A DNA stretch of 64,000 nucleotides from positions 248,001 through 312,000 of the forward strand of contig NZ_SOCT01000001.1 of NCBI RefSeq assembly GCF_004364435.1, given 5' to 3'. Source of the DNA: Pseudomonas sp. LP_7_YM. GTDB taxonomy: Bacteria; Pseudomonadota; Gammaproteobacteria; Pseudomonadales; Pseudomonadaceae. The notes beneath the pieces are model-generated. The model searched no databases, was not told the origin of the DNA, and saw nothing but the letters and a program-made list of their open reading frames with translations. Of this stretch, positions 48,606 through 57,552 are shown in pieces (position 1 is the stretch's first letter; every line of letters begins with the position of its first letter). Both the position numbers and the translations under genes were made by a program.

Positions 48606-49610
48606 ATGTTGAGTCGCCACGGGATTCGTTCCCTGTGCTGTGCCGCTGTTGCCACTGCCATTGTCGGTATGAGTAGCGGCGTATTGGCTGCTGACAAGGT
48701 CAAGATCGGGTTTCTCGTCAAACAAGCCGAAGAGCCGTGGTTCCAGACCGAATGGGCCTTCGCTGAAAAAGCTGGCAAGGATCACGGTTTCGAAGTGATC
48801 AAGATCGCCGTGCCCGACGGCGAAAAAACCCTCTCTGCTATCGACAGCCTGGCCGCCAATGGCGCCAAGGGTTTTGTCATCTGTCCTCCTGACGTGTCGC
48901 TTGGTCCGTCGATCGTCGCCAAAGCCAAGGCCAATGACATGAAGGTCATGGCGGTGGACGATCGCTTCGTCGATGCCAAGGGCAAGTTTATGGAAGACGT
49001 GCCTTATCTGGGCATGGCGGCGTTTGAAGTCGGCCAGAAGCAGGGCAAGGCGATGGCGGACGAGGCAAAGAAGCGCGATTGGGACTGGAAAGAAACCTAC
49101 GCGATCATTAACACCTACAACGAACTGGACACCGGAAAGAAGCGCACTGATGGTTCGGTTGACGCGCTGAAGAAGGCGGGACTGCCGCAAGACCACATAC
49201 TCTTCACTCCGCAGAAAACCCTCGACGTGCCCGGCAGCATGGACGCCACCAACGCGGCCCTGCCCAAATTGCCAAGCGACGCGAAAAACCTGATTGTCGG
49301 CGGCATGAACGACAACACCGTGCTCGGTGGTGTACGCGCCACCGCTGGCGCTGGGTTTGCTCCGGCCAACGTCATCGGCATCGGAATCAACGGCACCGAT
49401 GCCATCGACGAGCTGAAAAAGAAAGAAAGCGGTTTCTTTGGCTCGATGCTGCCCAGTCCGGACAAAGAGGGCTACAACACAGCCCTGCAAATGTACGAGT
49501 GGGTCAGCACTGGCAAAGAACCACCCAAGTACACCGCGATGGACGATGTGACCCTGATTACCCGCGAGAACTTCAAGGACGTGCTGACCAGGATCGGTCT
49601 GTACAAGTAA
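48606..49610 (+). CDS. araF: L-arabinose-binding protein AraF
   Basis: 334 aa with a signal peptide (residues 1-28, ending VLA). The mature protein follows E. coli AraF closely as I recall it: VKIGFLVKQAEEPWFQTEW, FEVIKIAVPDGEKTL, AIDSLAANGAKGFVICPPD, MKVMAVDDRFVDAKG, MNDNTVLGGVRAT, IGIGINGTDAI and GSMLPSPDKEGY. Periplasmic binding protein of the AraFGH importer. A strong AAGGAG site lies 7 bp before the ATG. The 171 bp upstream contains TATGAT at 48499 and a GTCAT/ATGAC inverted repeat (48488-48509). Confidence 0.94.
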   Translation: MLSRHGIRSLCCAAVATAIVGMSSGVLAADKVKIGFLVKQAEEPWFQTEWAFAEKAGKDHGFEVIKIAVPDGEKTLSAIDSLAANGAKGFVICPPDVSLGPSIVAKAKANDMKVMAVDDRFVDAKGKFMEDVPYLGMAAFEVGQKQGKAMADEAKKRDWDWKETYAIINTYNELDTGKKRTDGSVDALKKAGLPQDHILFTPQKTLDVPGSMDATNAALPKLPSDAKNLIVGGMNDNTVLGGVRATAGAGFAPANVIGIGINGTDAIDELKKKESGFFGSMLPSPDKEGYNTALQMYEWVSTGKEPPKYTAMDDVTLITRENFKDVLTRIGLYK

Positions 49611-49659
49611 TCCGCAGCGTACATCGGCAGGCCTGCCCGTCAGGCTGACATCAGCAAGG

Positions 49660-49690
49660 CCTCGCTCCATACCGTTCGGGTGGGGCGAGG
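49660..49690 (+). promoter_or_regulatory. Intercistronic hairpin between araF and araG
   Basis: CCTCGCTCC (49660-49668) pairs with GGGGCGAGG (49682-49690) with one G-U pair and a 13-base loop. It ends directly before the araG AGGAGG site and lacks a T-run. Such hairpins often stabilise the binding-protein message relative to the distal transporter genes. Confidence 0.6.
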
Positions 49691-49702
49691 AGGAGGTGGT
49701 TC

Positions 49703-51229
49703 ATGCAACAGGCACCGGTTCAGCTACAGCAGTCCAGCGGCAGCCTGCGCTTCAATGGGATCGGCAAGACTTTTCCCGGCGTGAAGGCGCTCTCGGACAT
49801 CAATTTTGAAGCTCGGCCAGGCAGCGTTCATGCGCTGATGGGCGAGAACGGCGCGGGCAAATCGACGCTGTTGAAGATTCTCGGCGGTTCGTATCAGCCC
49901 AACAGTGGCGACCTGCAAATCGGCGACCAACATCTGGCGTTCAAATCCACCGCCGACAGCATCGCTGCGGGTATCGCGGTGATTCACCAGGAACTGCATC
50001 TGGTGCCGGAAATGTCGGTGGCGGAAAACCTGCTCCTCGGACACATGCCCAATCGCTGGGGAATGGTCAACCGGCGCGCTTTGGTTCGCCATGCCCGAGA
50101 GCTGCTCAAGGGGCTAGCGGACGAAATCGACCCCACGACTCGCCTGGGCGACCTGTCGCTAGGGCAGCGGCAACTGGTGGAAATTGCCAAGGCCATGTCT
50201 CGCAACGCCCACGTGATCGCTTTCGACGAACCGACCAGCAGCCTGTCGGCACGGGAAATCGATCGTTTGATGGAGATTATCGTCAAACTGCGCGATGAGG
50301 GGCGGGTGATCCTGTATGTATCCCATCGCATGGAAGAAATCTTCCGCGTGTGCGATGCCGTGACCGTGTTCAAGGATGGACGCTTCGTGCGCACCTTCGA
50401 CGACATGAACGAGCTGGATCATGACCGGCTGGTGACCTGCATGGTCGGTCGCGACATCCAGGACATTTACAACTACCGACCACGCCAGCATCAGGGCCCG
50501 AGCCTGCGCGTGACCGGGCTATTGGGCCCGGGGCTACAGGAACCTGTGAGTTTTGCGGTAGAGAAGGGCGAGGTGCTGGGTTTTTTCGGGCTGGTCGGCG
50601 CCGGTCGTACCGAGCTGTTCCGTATTCTCTCGGGCCTGACTCGCAGCCAGGCCGGCACCCTGCAACTGGACGGCAATCCGCTGAATTTGCGCTCCCCGCG
50701 AGATGCGATTTGCGCCGGCATTCTGTTGTGTCCGGAGGACCGCAAGAAGGAAGGTATTGTGCCGTTGTCCAGCGTCGCCGAGAACATCAACATCGGTGCC
50801 CGTCCCCGGCATGTTCATTTCGGTTGCCTGATTCAGGGTCGCTGGGAGCGTGACAACGCCCGACGGCAGATTCGCGCGATGAACGTCAAAACACCATCGC
50901 CTGACCAGCAAATGCTGTTTCTGTCCGGCGGTAATCAGCAAAAGGCCATTCTGGGTCGTTGGCTGTCCATGCCGATGAAGGTGTTGTTGCTCGACGAGCC
51001 GACCCGAGGTATCGACATCGGCGCCAAATCCGAGATCTATCAGATCATTCATAACCTGGCAGCCGATGGCATTGCGGTGATTGTGGTGTCCAGCGATCTG
51101 ATGGAAGTCATGGGTATTGCCGACCGGATTCTGGTCATGAGTGAGGGCGCCATTACCGGCGAACTTTCTCGTGATGAGGCCAACGAACAGAAACTGCTGC
51201 AATTGGCATTGCCGCGTACCCGCGGCTGA
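49703..51229 (+). CDS. araG: L-arabinose ABC transporter ATP-binding protein AraG
   Basis: 508 aa with two fused ABC domains, the sugar-importer (CUT2) arrangement. First domain: Walker A GENGAGKST, signature LSLGQRQL, Walker B VIAFDEPTSSLS. Second domain: degenerate Walker A (GLVGAGRTEL), signature LSGGNQQK, LLLDEPTRGID. FNGIGKTFPGVKALSDINF and the LYVSHRMEEIF stretch are very like E. coli AraG. GGAGG precedes the ATG. It energises AraH. Confidence 0.94.
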   Translation: MQQAPVQLQQSSGSLRFNGIGKTFPGVKALSDINFEARPGSVHALMGENGAGKSTLLKILGGSYQPNSGDLQIGDQHLAFKSTADSIAAGIAVIHQELHLVPEMSVAENLLLGHMPNRWGMVNRRALVRHARELLKGLADEIDPTTRLGDLSLGQRQLVEIAKAMSRNAHVIAFDEPTSSLSAREIDRLMEIIVKLRDEGRVILYVSHRMEEIFRVCDAVTVFKDGRFVRTFDDMNELDHDRLVTCMVGRDIQDIYNYRPRQHQGPSLRVTGLLGPGLQEPVSFAVEKGEVLGFFGLVGAGRTELFRILSGLTRSQAGTLQLDGNPLNLRSPRDAICAGILLCPEDRKKEGIVPLSSVAENINIGARPRHVHFGCLIQGRWERDNARRQIRAMNVKTPSPDQQMLFLSGGNQQKAILGRWLSMPMKVLLLDEPTRGIDIGAKSEIYQIIHNLAADGIAVIVVSSDLMEVMGIADRILVMSEGAITGELSRDEANEQKLLQLALPRTRG

Positions 51230-51267
51230 AGCGGATCACCACAGTGAAAAATAAAAACGAGGTGCGT

Positions 51268-52233
51268 ATGTCTACCGAAACCAGCCTGACGGCTCCCCAC
51301 CAAGGCATGAACATGCGTCGATTTTTTGACGAGTGGGCGATGCTTCTGGCTGCATTGGGCATCTTCGTGCTCTGTGCCTTACTGATCGACAACTTCATGT
51401 CACCCCTCAACATGCGTGGCTTGGGCCTGGCGATTTCCACCGTCGGCATCGCGGCCTGCACCATGCTGTTCTGTCTGGCGTCAGGGCATTTCGACTTATC
51501 CGTGGGCTCGGTTCTGGCCTGCTCCGGGGTGATCGCGGCCATCGTCATTCGTGATACCGAAAGCGTGTTTCTCGGCGTTTGCGCTGCACTGGGCATGGGC
51601 CTGCTGGTCGGCTTGATCAACGGTATCGTTATCGCGAAGTTGCGTATCAACGCGTTGATCACGACGCTGGCGACCATGCAGATCGTACGGGGCCTGGCGT
51701 ACATCTTTTCCAACGGCAAGGCCGTCGGTGTGGGTGATGAAGCGTTTTTCGTATTCGGTAACGGCCAGTTGTTCGGCGTTCCCGTGCCGATCCTGATTAC
51801 TGTGGTCTGTTTCGTATTCTTTGGGTGGCTGCTGAACTACACCACCTACGGTCGAAACTCCCTGGCCATTGGCGGCAACCAGGAGGCCGCATTGCTGGCA
51901 GGTGTGCATGTTGATCGGACCAAGATCATCATCTTTGCCGTGCATGGCCTCATCGGTGCCCTGGCCGGTGTGGTACTGGCCTCACGCATGACGTCGGGCC
52001 AGCCGATGATCGGCCAGGGGTTCGAACTGACCGTGATCTCCGCGTGTGTCCTGGGCGGTGTTTCGCTGAGCGGCGGCATCGGCATGATTCGTCATGTGAT
52101 CGCCGGCGTGTTGATTCTGGCAATCATCGAAAACGCCATGAACCTCAAGAACATCGACACCTTTTATCAATACGTCATACGGGGCACGATTCTGCTGTTG
52201 GCGGTGATCATCGACCGGCTCAAGCGGCGCTGA
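51268..52233 (+). CDS. araH: L-arabinose ABC transporter permease AraH
   Basis: 321 aa from the ATG at 51268 (GAGG five bases upstream; a GTG at 51244 would add eight residues). CUT2-family permease with eight to ten membrane segments, including LASGHFDLSVGSVLA, TTYGRNSLAIGGNQEAALLAGV (the EAA-like loop that contacts AraG) and ACVLGGVSLSGGIG. Inner membrane. The last gene of the arabinose transport operon. Confidence 0.93.
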   Translation: MSTETSLTAPHQGMNMRRFFDEWAMLLAALGIFVLCALLIDNFMSPLNMRGLGLAISTVGIAACTMLFCLASGHFDLSVGSVLACSGVIAAIVIRDTESVFLGVCAALGMGLLVGLINGIVIAKLRINALITTLATMQIVRGLAYIFSNGKAVGVGDEAFFVFGNGQLFGVPVPILITVVCFVFFGWLLNYTTYGRNSLAIGGNQEAALLAGVHVDRTKIIIFAVHGLIGALAGVVLASRMTSGQPMIGQGFELTVISACVLGGVSLSGGIGMIRHVIAGVLILAIIENAMNLKNIDTFYQYVIRGTILLLAVIIDRLKRR

Positions 52234-52359
52234 TTGACCAGTCAGTTGGAGTGAAACCTCTTGACTCCGGGGTCGGGTTTTATCTGGCGAATAGATCAAC
52301 CTTGCCTCGAATCATCGCGTATGTATCCTCAGACGAAGGGATTCGCAGCCCGGCGTGGG

Positions 52360-52836
52360 TCAGGCGAGTCTGGAAGTCACAAATATCAGGCGCACCGATG
52401 CCTCGGCCAAGTCTTGGGCGTCGCTCCTGATGGTATCCAGCTCCTTCTTGGCCACTTCGTCATGAGTGTCGTGGGCGCGCAGTTCAATCAACAAGGTCAT
52501 TTGGTACAGCGCGTCGATGAGCCCGTGAAGATTGCGATGGAGTTGATGAGTGGCTTTATCCAGATGCTCATTCTGCGCCGACTCAGCTTCAGGTGGGGGC
52601 GACAGTACGCTGCCAGGTTCATGCTGGCGGGCGCCGGTCAGAACGTAGTTAAGGTCAACACCTGCTTCGGCGATACGTAACAGATAGTCAGCTTTAGGCG
52701 AGCGCGCTCCGCTCTCGTAGTTACCTTGAGCATTGGTTTCAACACCGCCGATAGCGCCCAATCCACTTTGTGAGAGTTTGAGCCGGGTGCGTTCTTCCCT
52801 GAGTCTTGGACCAATCTCGGTCATACGTTTTTCCAT
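52360..52836 (-). CDS. XRE-family transcriptional regulator
   Basis: 158 aa from the ATG at 52836, preceded by AGAGG (another ATG at 52824). Helix-turn-helix at residues 8-65: IGPRLREERTRLKLSQSGLG, TNAQGNYESGARSPKADYLL. The rest is helical with no recognised domain (THQLHRNLHGLIDALYQMTL). It converges with araH. Regulators of this form often derive from phage repressors, but no phage genes are nearby. Target unknown. Confidence 0.82.
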   Translation of the reverse strand: MEKRMTEIGPRLREERTRLKLSQSGLGAIGGVETNAQGNYESGARSPKADYLLRIAEAGVDLNYVLTGARQHEPGSVLSPPPEAESAQNEHLDKATHQLHRNLHGLIDALYQMTLLIELRAHDTHDEVAKKELDTIRSDAQDLAEASVRLIFVTSRLA

Positions 52837-53158
52837 TGGTGCCTCTGGTCGCCAAATGGTTGAGCCCGCGGATGACTCACACACAAACGCCCTGACTTCA
52901 TGTGGGTGATCACTCTCTCTGATCGGAATGGATGCCGCACGCGGGCGAGCCGACGGCTTCTTATGACAATAGCGAATATCCGAATGGAGCAGGAAGGGAT
53001 CCAATCGATTGGAATGACTTATTATCAAACGCTTGTATGACTGGCAAATGAAATTTTAGACCAATTTCCGGACTTAAGATGATTAGCATCATCCATTTGC
53101 AGTGCTGCGCCGGAGCACGGACGCCAGATGCTGGCGTCCGCGAAGGAGAGTGGGGGAT
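52837..53158. promoter_or_regulatory. Region between pqiC and the XRE gene
   Basis: 322 bp without a gene. It holds the palindrome CCAATCGATTGG at 53001-53012 (candidate operator), a small hairpin GATGAT-TAGC-ATCATC at 53078-53093, and the larger hairpin at 53118-53140. Confidence 0.5.
53118..53140 (-). terminator. Strong hairpin after pqiC
   Basis: CGGACGCCA (53118-53126), 5-base loop, TGGCGTCCG (53132-53140). A 9-bp GC-rich stem about 20 bp after the pqiC stop on the minus strand. No T-run, so it may be a weak terminator or a 3'-end stabiliser. Confidence 0.5.
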
Positions 53159-53776
53159 TCAGGAAGGGCAGCGAGAGTTGGTCTGGCGCGTCCAGCCATT
53201 GGCCGCTTTGGCGATGGTGTCTGCGAGTTTGGAGACTGCTTGTTGATGAGCCAGCACCAGATTTTCCATCCCGATGCCAGCCTGTTGCCGGATGACACTG
53301 CTGCAGGTGATGTTCTGCCGCGGACCGCCGCTGCCACCACTGCGCAGGTTGAGGTTCCAGACCACGTCGATCAGCGCGTAATGATCGAGCACCGATTCAA
53401 AACGTCGTACATCCGCCCGGATGGAAAGCACAGGGGAGTCGCTCTGCTTGGGCAGGCCAGCCATATCGCGCGAGCCAAGACGGCGCTCGAGTTCTGCTGT
53501 CAGCGCGTCGTGGAATTCATCGCCCAGAGGTGCCCCCCAGCGCTCGTTCTCCAGAATCGCCAGACTGCCGTTGCCCTGACGCACCACCAACTGAGGCTGA
53601 TCAACCTGAACGGCCATCAGCACCGGCTGCATCTCGAACTGAAATGATGGCTGGGCTACATGGGCTGGGGTTTGAGTCGCTGGTGCAATCAGCGTGTAGT
53701 AATGCGTTGGTGTCGACGAACAGGCGGTCAGGCCCAGCGCGCAGGCCAACACCAGCAGATGAGTACGCACAGTCAT
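53159..53776 (-). CDS. pqiC: PqiC-like ABC-type transport auxiliary lipoprotein
   Basis: 205 aa. The signal peptide ends in a lipobox (LTAC, Cys19). The DUF330/PqiC domain follows: HYYTLIAP, VLMAVQVDQPQLVVRQGNG, ENERWGAPLGDEFHDALTAE. In E. coli, outer-membrane PqiC docks the PqiB needle. The ATG overlaps the pqiB stop (ATGA). Confidence 0.9.
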   Translation of the reverse strand: MTVRTHLLVLACALGLTACSSTPTHYYTLIAPATQTPAHVAQPSFQFEMQPVLMAVQVDQPQLVVRQGNGSLAILENERWGAPLGDEFHDALTAELERRLGSRDMAGLPKQSDSPVLSIRADVRRFESVLDHYALIDVVWNLNLRSGGSGGPRQNITCSSVIRQQAGIGMENLVLAHQQAVSKLADTIAKAANGWTRQTNSRCPS

Positions 53777-55455
53777 TGCACAGGCTCCGGAGCAATTTCA
53801 CGGGAAGAGGAAGACCCTTTATACGAGCCCGGCGCTGCGTCGCCGGAGCGGCCGCGGATCAGTGACTCAGGGTGTCGGCTGAGGAAATCAGTCAGCACGC
53901 GTACCGAACGTGCGGTGCGCTGTACCTCGTCAAGCGCCTGACCCAGTTGCTGACGAGCTGGCGAATCATCCGAAAGGGTGTCATTGGCAGTGCCAAGGGT
54001 TTTCTGCGCCTGCTTCAAGGTACCCGCCATCTGCGGCAATACCTGGCTGTTGACGTTCTTCATGGTCTTCTGCAGCTCAACCAGACTGCCATTGAGGTTT
54101 TTCGCCAGTTCATCTATCGGGATTTTCCCGAGCTTGTCCACAAACGCCTGCAGCTGCTCCTGCAACTTGTCGAAACTGCCGCCTGTAGTTGGAATTTCCA
54201 ACGGGCGCGCCTTGGCGTTGTAGACGACCTTGGTCGCTTTGGGATCGAAATCCATTGCCACGTATAGCTGTCCGGTTAACAGATTGCCGGTGCGTATCTG
54301 AGCCCGCAGGCCTCGTTCGACGAAGCGTCCCAGAATACGTGACGTCTGTTCTTCTTCGCTCCCCGTGCCTGCCTGGTCCTTGAGTTTGTCGTTGGCCAGG
54401 CCCAGGCGTTGAGGGTAAATCACAGCGCCCACCACGCCGGGAAACGTGCCGGTCGCTGCGTCGTAATCCAGATCCACCGACACAATGCGGCCAATGTTCA
54501 CACCCAGGAAGTCCACCGGCGCGTTGACAACCAGACCACGCAAGGACTGATTGAAGCGCATCTTGATGTATTTAGGCTCGCCATCCGGTGGCGCCAGCGC
54601 CGTGGTCTGATCCTCGAACAGCTTGAATTCGGCACTGGCATCAGCAGGCTTGGCGTCCGGACTGTATTTGGGTTCACGGAAGGCGATGCCTCCGGAAACA
54701 ATGGACGTCAGCGACTGGGTGGAGACTTTCAGGCCCGCCGCGCCAAGGCTGACATCGACGCCACTGGCGTTCCAGAAGCGCGAATCGGTCAGCACGTACT
54801 GGTCGTTGGGGGAAGTGATGAAGATTTCGATGTCCACCCCCTTGCCGTCTTTGGCCAGGTCGTAGGCCACTACCTGACCGACCTGAATGCGGCGGAAGTA
54901 GACCGGCGAACCGATGTCCAGCGAGCCGAGATCGTCGGTATGCAGCATGAAACGTTTGCCTTTTTCGCCAAAAGTCACCGCTGGCGGGTTTTCCAGGCCC
55001 TTGAAGTTTTTCTCGGTCTTCTCCGAGCTGCCGGCGTCGGCGCTGATGAAGGCCCCGGACAGCAAGGTGTCGACCCCGGAAACGCCACGTGCGCCGATAC
55101 GTGGGCGCACCACCCAGTATTGCGAGTCGGCGCGGGTGAACGGCGCGGCGGACTGATTCAGCTCGATTGTCGCCAGTACGTGCGTACGATCGTCGCTCAG
55201 CTCGATGTCGGTCACCGTACCGATCACCACATTCTTGTATTTCACTTGGGTCTTTTTGGCTTCCAGGCCTTCGGCTGTCAGGAAGCTGACCACCACCTTG
55301 GGGCCGACATTGAGGAAGTCGTGGATGACCATCGACAGGCCGATCACACCGGCAACGATAGGGACCAGCCAGACCAGCGAAATGCGTGCCTTGCGCGCTT
55401 TGACCTGCGCACGTGCAGGCTCCGGTGCCGACGGGGGTAGAGCGTTATCAGACAT
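53773..55455 (-). CDS. pqiB: PqiB-like MCE (MlaD-domain) protein
   Basis: 560 aa from the ATG at 55455, with AGAGG upstream; it overlaps the preceding gene by 8 bp. One N-terminal transmembrane helix (about residues 25-45), then three MlaD/MCE domains beginning near residues 46, 165 and 290 (GPKVVVSFLTAEGLEAKKTQ is the first), then a long helical region and a Ser-rich tail. PqiB forms a hexameric tunnel spanning the periplasm for lipid movement. Confidence 0.92.
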   Translation of the reverse strand: MSDNALPPSAPEPARAQVKARKARISLVWLVPIVAGVIGLSMVIHDFLNVGPKVVVSFLTAEGLEAKKTQVKYKNVVIGTVTDIELSDDRTHVLATIELNQSAAPFTRADSQYWVVRPRIGARGVSGVDTLLSGAFISADAGSSEKTEKNFKGLENPPAVTFGEKGKRFMLHTDDLGSLDIGSPVYFRRIQVGQVVAYDLAKDGKGVDIEIFITSPNDQYVLTDSRFWNASGVDVSLGAAGLKVSTQSLTSIVSGGIAFREPKYSPDAKPADASAEFKLFEDQTTALAPPDGEPKYIKMRFNQSLRGLVVNAPVDFLGVNIGRIVSVDLDYDAATGTFPGVVGAVIYPQRLGLANDKLKDQAGTGSEEEQTSRILGRFVERGLRAQIRTGNLLTGQLYVAMDFDPKATKVVYNAKARPLEIPTTGGSFDKLQEQLQAFVDKLGKIPIDELAKNLNGSLVELQKTMKNVNSQVLPQMAGTLKQAQKTLGTANDTLSDDSPARQQLGQALDEVQRTARSVRVLTDFLSRHPESLIRGRSGDAAPGSYKGSSSSREIAPEPVQ

Positions 55456-56062
55456 CTTCAACCTCTGCGTCCCAGATCAACCGGGGATCGAAACTCATGG
55501 CGGCGAGCATCGTCATTACCACCACCAAACCAAAGAACAGAATACCCAGCCGCGGCTCGATGGTGCTGAGCCCGCGAAACTGGACCAGGGCAGCCACCAG
55601 GGCAACCACAAGAACGTCGAGCATCGACCAGTAGCCGATGAGTTCGATGAAGCGATAAAGCCGCGACCGCTCGCGCATGGCCCATTGACTACGGCGCTGA
55701 CAGGTCACCAGCAACATTCCCAGCACGAGGAATTTGATGCAGGGCACCAGAACGCTGGCGATGAAAATCAGAATGGCGATGTCCCAGGAGCCGCTTTCGG
55801 CAAACTCGATGACTCCGCTCATGATGGTGTTTTCGCTGGCACTGCCCAGCAGTGTCGTGAACATCACAGGCAAGAGGTTGGCCGGAATATAGAAAATCAG
55901 CGCGGCAATCAGGAATGCCCAGGTGCGCACCAGACTGTTGGGTTTGCGCCGGTGCACCGCAGAGTCACAGCGCGGACAGTCGTGGGCGTCTTCCGGGCAG
56001 ACATATCCGCAGACATGGCAGAGGGTTACCTGCCGCTCGTGGGCGAAAGGGATGCCGTTCAT
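55448..56062 (-). CDS. pqiA: PqiA half-protein, second
   Basis: 204 aa from the ATG at 56062 (overlaps the upstream gene, ATGA). A zinc-ribbon-like CHVCGYVCPEDAHDCPRC at the start is followed by four membrane segments with the PqiA motifs NLLPVMFTTLLG, SGVIEFAESGSWDIAILIF and RLYRFIELIGYWSMLDVLVVAL. E. coli PqiA carries two such domains in one chain of about 417 aa; here each is a separate gene. Inner membrane. Confidence 0.88.
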   Translation of the reverse strand: MNGIPFAHERQVTLCHVCGYVCPEDAHDCPRCDSAVHRRKPNSLVRTWAFLIAALIFYIPANLLPVMFTTLLGSASENTIMSGVIEFAESGSWDIAILIFIASVLVPCIKFLVLGMLLVTCQRRSQWAMRERSRLYRFIELIGYWSMLDVLVVALVAALVQFRGLSTIEPRLGILFFGLVVVMTMLAAMSFDPRLIWDAEVEDV

Positions 56063-56727
56063 TCGGGCTCGACTCCCAGGTCGTCCCATAGCCGGCGAAT
56101 ATCCTTGCCCGCAATCAGCACGATCAGCACCATCAACATGCTCATGGCCCACAAACCGACACCCGGGTGCACGTCGAGCATGCCACCCAGCTTGATGATC
56201 GCCACTAGAATGCCCAGCAGGCAGACTTCGAGCATGCTCCAGGGACGCAGGTGTTCCAGGGTGCGCATGCAGATTTTGAAGCCGGGCGCGATCTCGTTGC
56301 GTTGAGCATGGACCAGCACCCAGAAAAGCAGGGCGATCTGCAACGCGGGTGCGAAGATGATCGCCAGCCCCGCCACTAACGCGATCAGGGTGATTTGCCC
56401 CTGAGCCAGCGCCTCGACCGAGCCCCACAATGTCACTTGGTTATGCAGGCCCTTCATGCTGATGCTGATCACTGGAAACACATTGGCAAAAACGAACATG
56501 ATGCCCGCCGCAATGCTCAATGCCAGCATCTGCTCGATGGTCATGCGCTGCCCGCGGCTGAGCACGCCTGCACAGCGCAGGCAGTACGCTGTTTCACCCT
56601 TGTTCAAAGGTTCGGCCTGATAGAGCGAATCGCAGTGTTCGCAGATGATCCATTGCTCAGGGGCGCTCAGCTGTGTGGAGCTTTCAGGCGCGGGTGTCGC
56701 AGTTGAAGAGAGAGAGGGTGTGCTCAC
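56059..56727 (-). CDS. pqiA: PqiA half-protein, first
   Basis: 222 aa. A soluble N-terminus of about 30 residues, a four-cysteine ribbon (CEHCDSLYQ...CLRC), then four membrane segments with NVFPVISISMKGL and TLEHLRPWSMLEVCLLGILV. First gene of the pqi operon. Probably forms a complex with the second half-protein to give a full PqiA equivalent. Confidence 0.88.
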   Translation of the reverse strand: MSTPSLSSTATPAPESSTQLSAPEQWIICEHCDSLYQAEPLNKGETAYCLRCAGVLSRGQRMTIEQMLALSIAAGIMFVFANVFPVISISMKGLHNQVTLWGSVEALAQGQITLIALVAGLAIIFAPALQIALLFWVLVHAQRNEIAPGFKICMRTLEHLRPWSMLEVCLLGILVAIIKLGGMLDVHPGVGLWAMSMLMVLIVLIAGKDIRRLWDDLGVEPE

Positions 56728-57100
56728 GATAGTTGGGCTTCAAGAGGCAGCGGACTCAACGGACGCGTCGCAAGACAGGCTCCGGCGCGATACGTATTCA
56801 TGTTACGGGAAGCAAGTGTCATAAATGGCACATTAATTGTTTTAATTGAGAGATTGACCACAATGCCAGCATCGGGTTCGGTACCGATCACGGAGTATGG
56901 GGAAAGATCCGGATGAAAGCACTTTTCCGCTCGCGTCGGCAGGAAAGCTGTTGCCAATTGTATAGCCGTAAGGCGGTGGAGAGTAGCGCGGTAAAGGATA
57001 CATTTGCTCGCGGGTCGTCAGCCACCGGGTCCACAGTGGTTGCAACTCAGGAGCCTGGGCGATGGTAGACTCTCGCCACTTCAGACGAGGAGCGACAGAC
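56728..57100. promoter_or_regulatory. Divergent region upstream of the pqi operon
   Basis: 373 bp without a supported gene. AT-rich at 56805-56855, where pqi promoters are likely. No operator I can name; SoxR- or RpoS-type sites are not obvious. Confidence 0.4.
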
Positions 57101-57454
57101 GTGCGCAAGATGGCAATGATGGTGGCGGTATTGATGCTGGCAGGGTGTGATGGCGGTAAACCGGCACCGACGACCAAGGAATCCCCCGCTGATGCGGTTG
57201 CAGAAGCGCCGACTCCGGCATCGTCGCAGTGGACCATCCGCGTTCACTTGAAAGAGGCCCTGAGCGACATGACCTACTGGTTGGTCGAGCACCATTACCC
57301 GTCTTATGTTGTCAAGGTCCAGGGCGAAGAAGTGGTCATGATCGGCCCATTCGACGCTCAGGAAGCGGCCGAAAAGGCCAAGATCGATATCGATGCGGCC
57401 CTGGTCAAGGGGCATCGCCTGTCGCAACTGGAAGTCGTCCCGCCCAAGCTCTGA
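57101..57454 (+). CDS. Small SPOR-like lipoprotein
   Basis: About 117 aa from the GTG at 57101, chosen because GAGGAG lies 9 bp upstream and the next codons form a lipoprotein signal (MMVAVLMLAGC, Cys16). A Pro/Ala linker is followed by a domain with the SPOR pattern: LVEHHYPSYVVKVQGEEVVM, IGPFDAQEAAEKAKIDI. SPOR domains bind denuded peptidoglycan at the septum. The domain call is by pattern only. Confidence 0.7.
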   Translation: MRKMAMMVAVLMLAGCDGGKPAPTTKESPADAVAEAPTPASSQWTIRVHLKEALSDMTYWLVEHHYPSYVVKVQGEEVVMIGPFDAQEAAEKAKIDIDAALVKGHRLSQLEVVPPKL

Positions 57455-57552
57455 TCCAGGCCAGACACGATGCAGGGCGACACCCCGACCTGGCTGTGCC
57501 ACCCTGACTCACGTGCCCGAATACTCGGGCGTATGAACCGGGAATCGCCGTT

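Noticed and set aside
54409..56305. Two long plus-strand frames across the pqi operon
   Set aside because: They mirror pqiB and the pqiA halves, whose domains, overlaps and ribosome-binding sites are clear.
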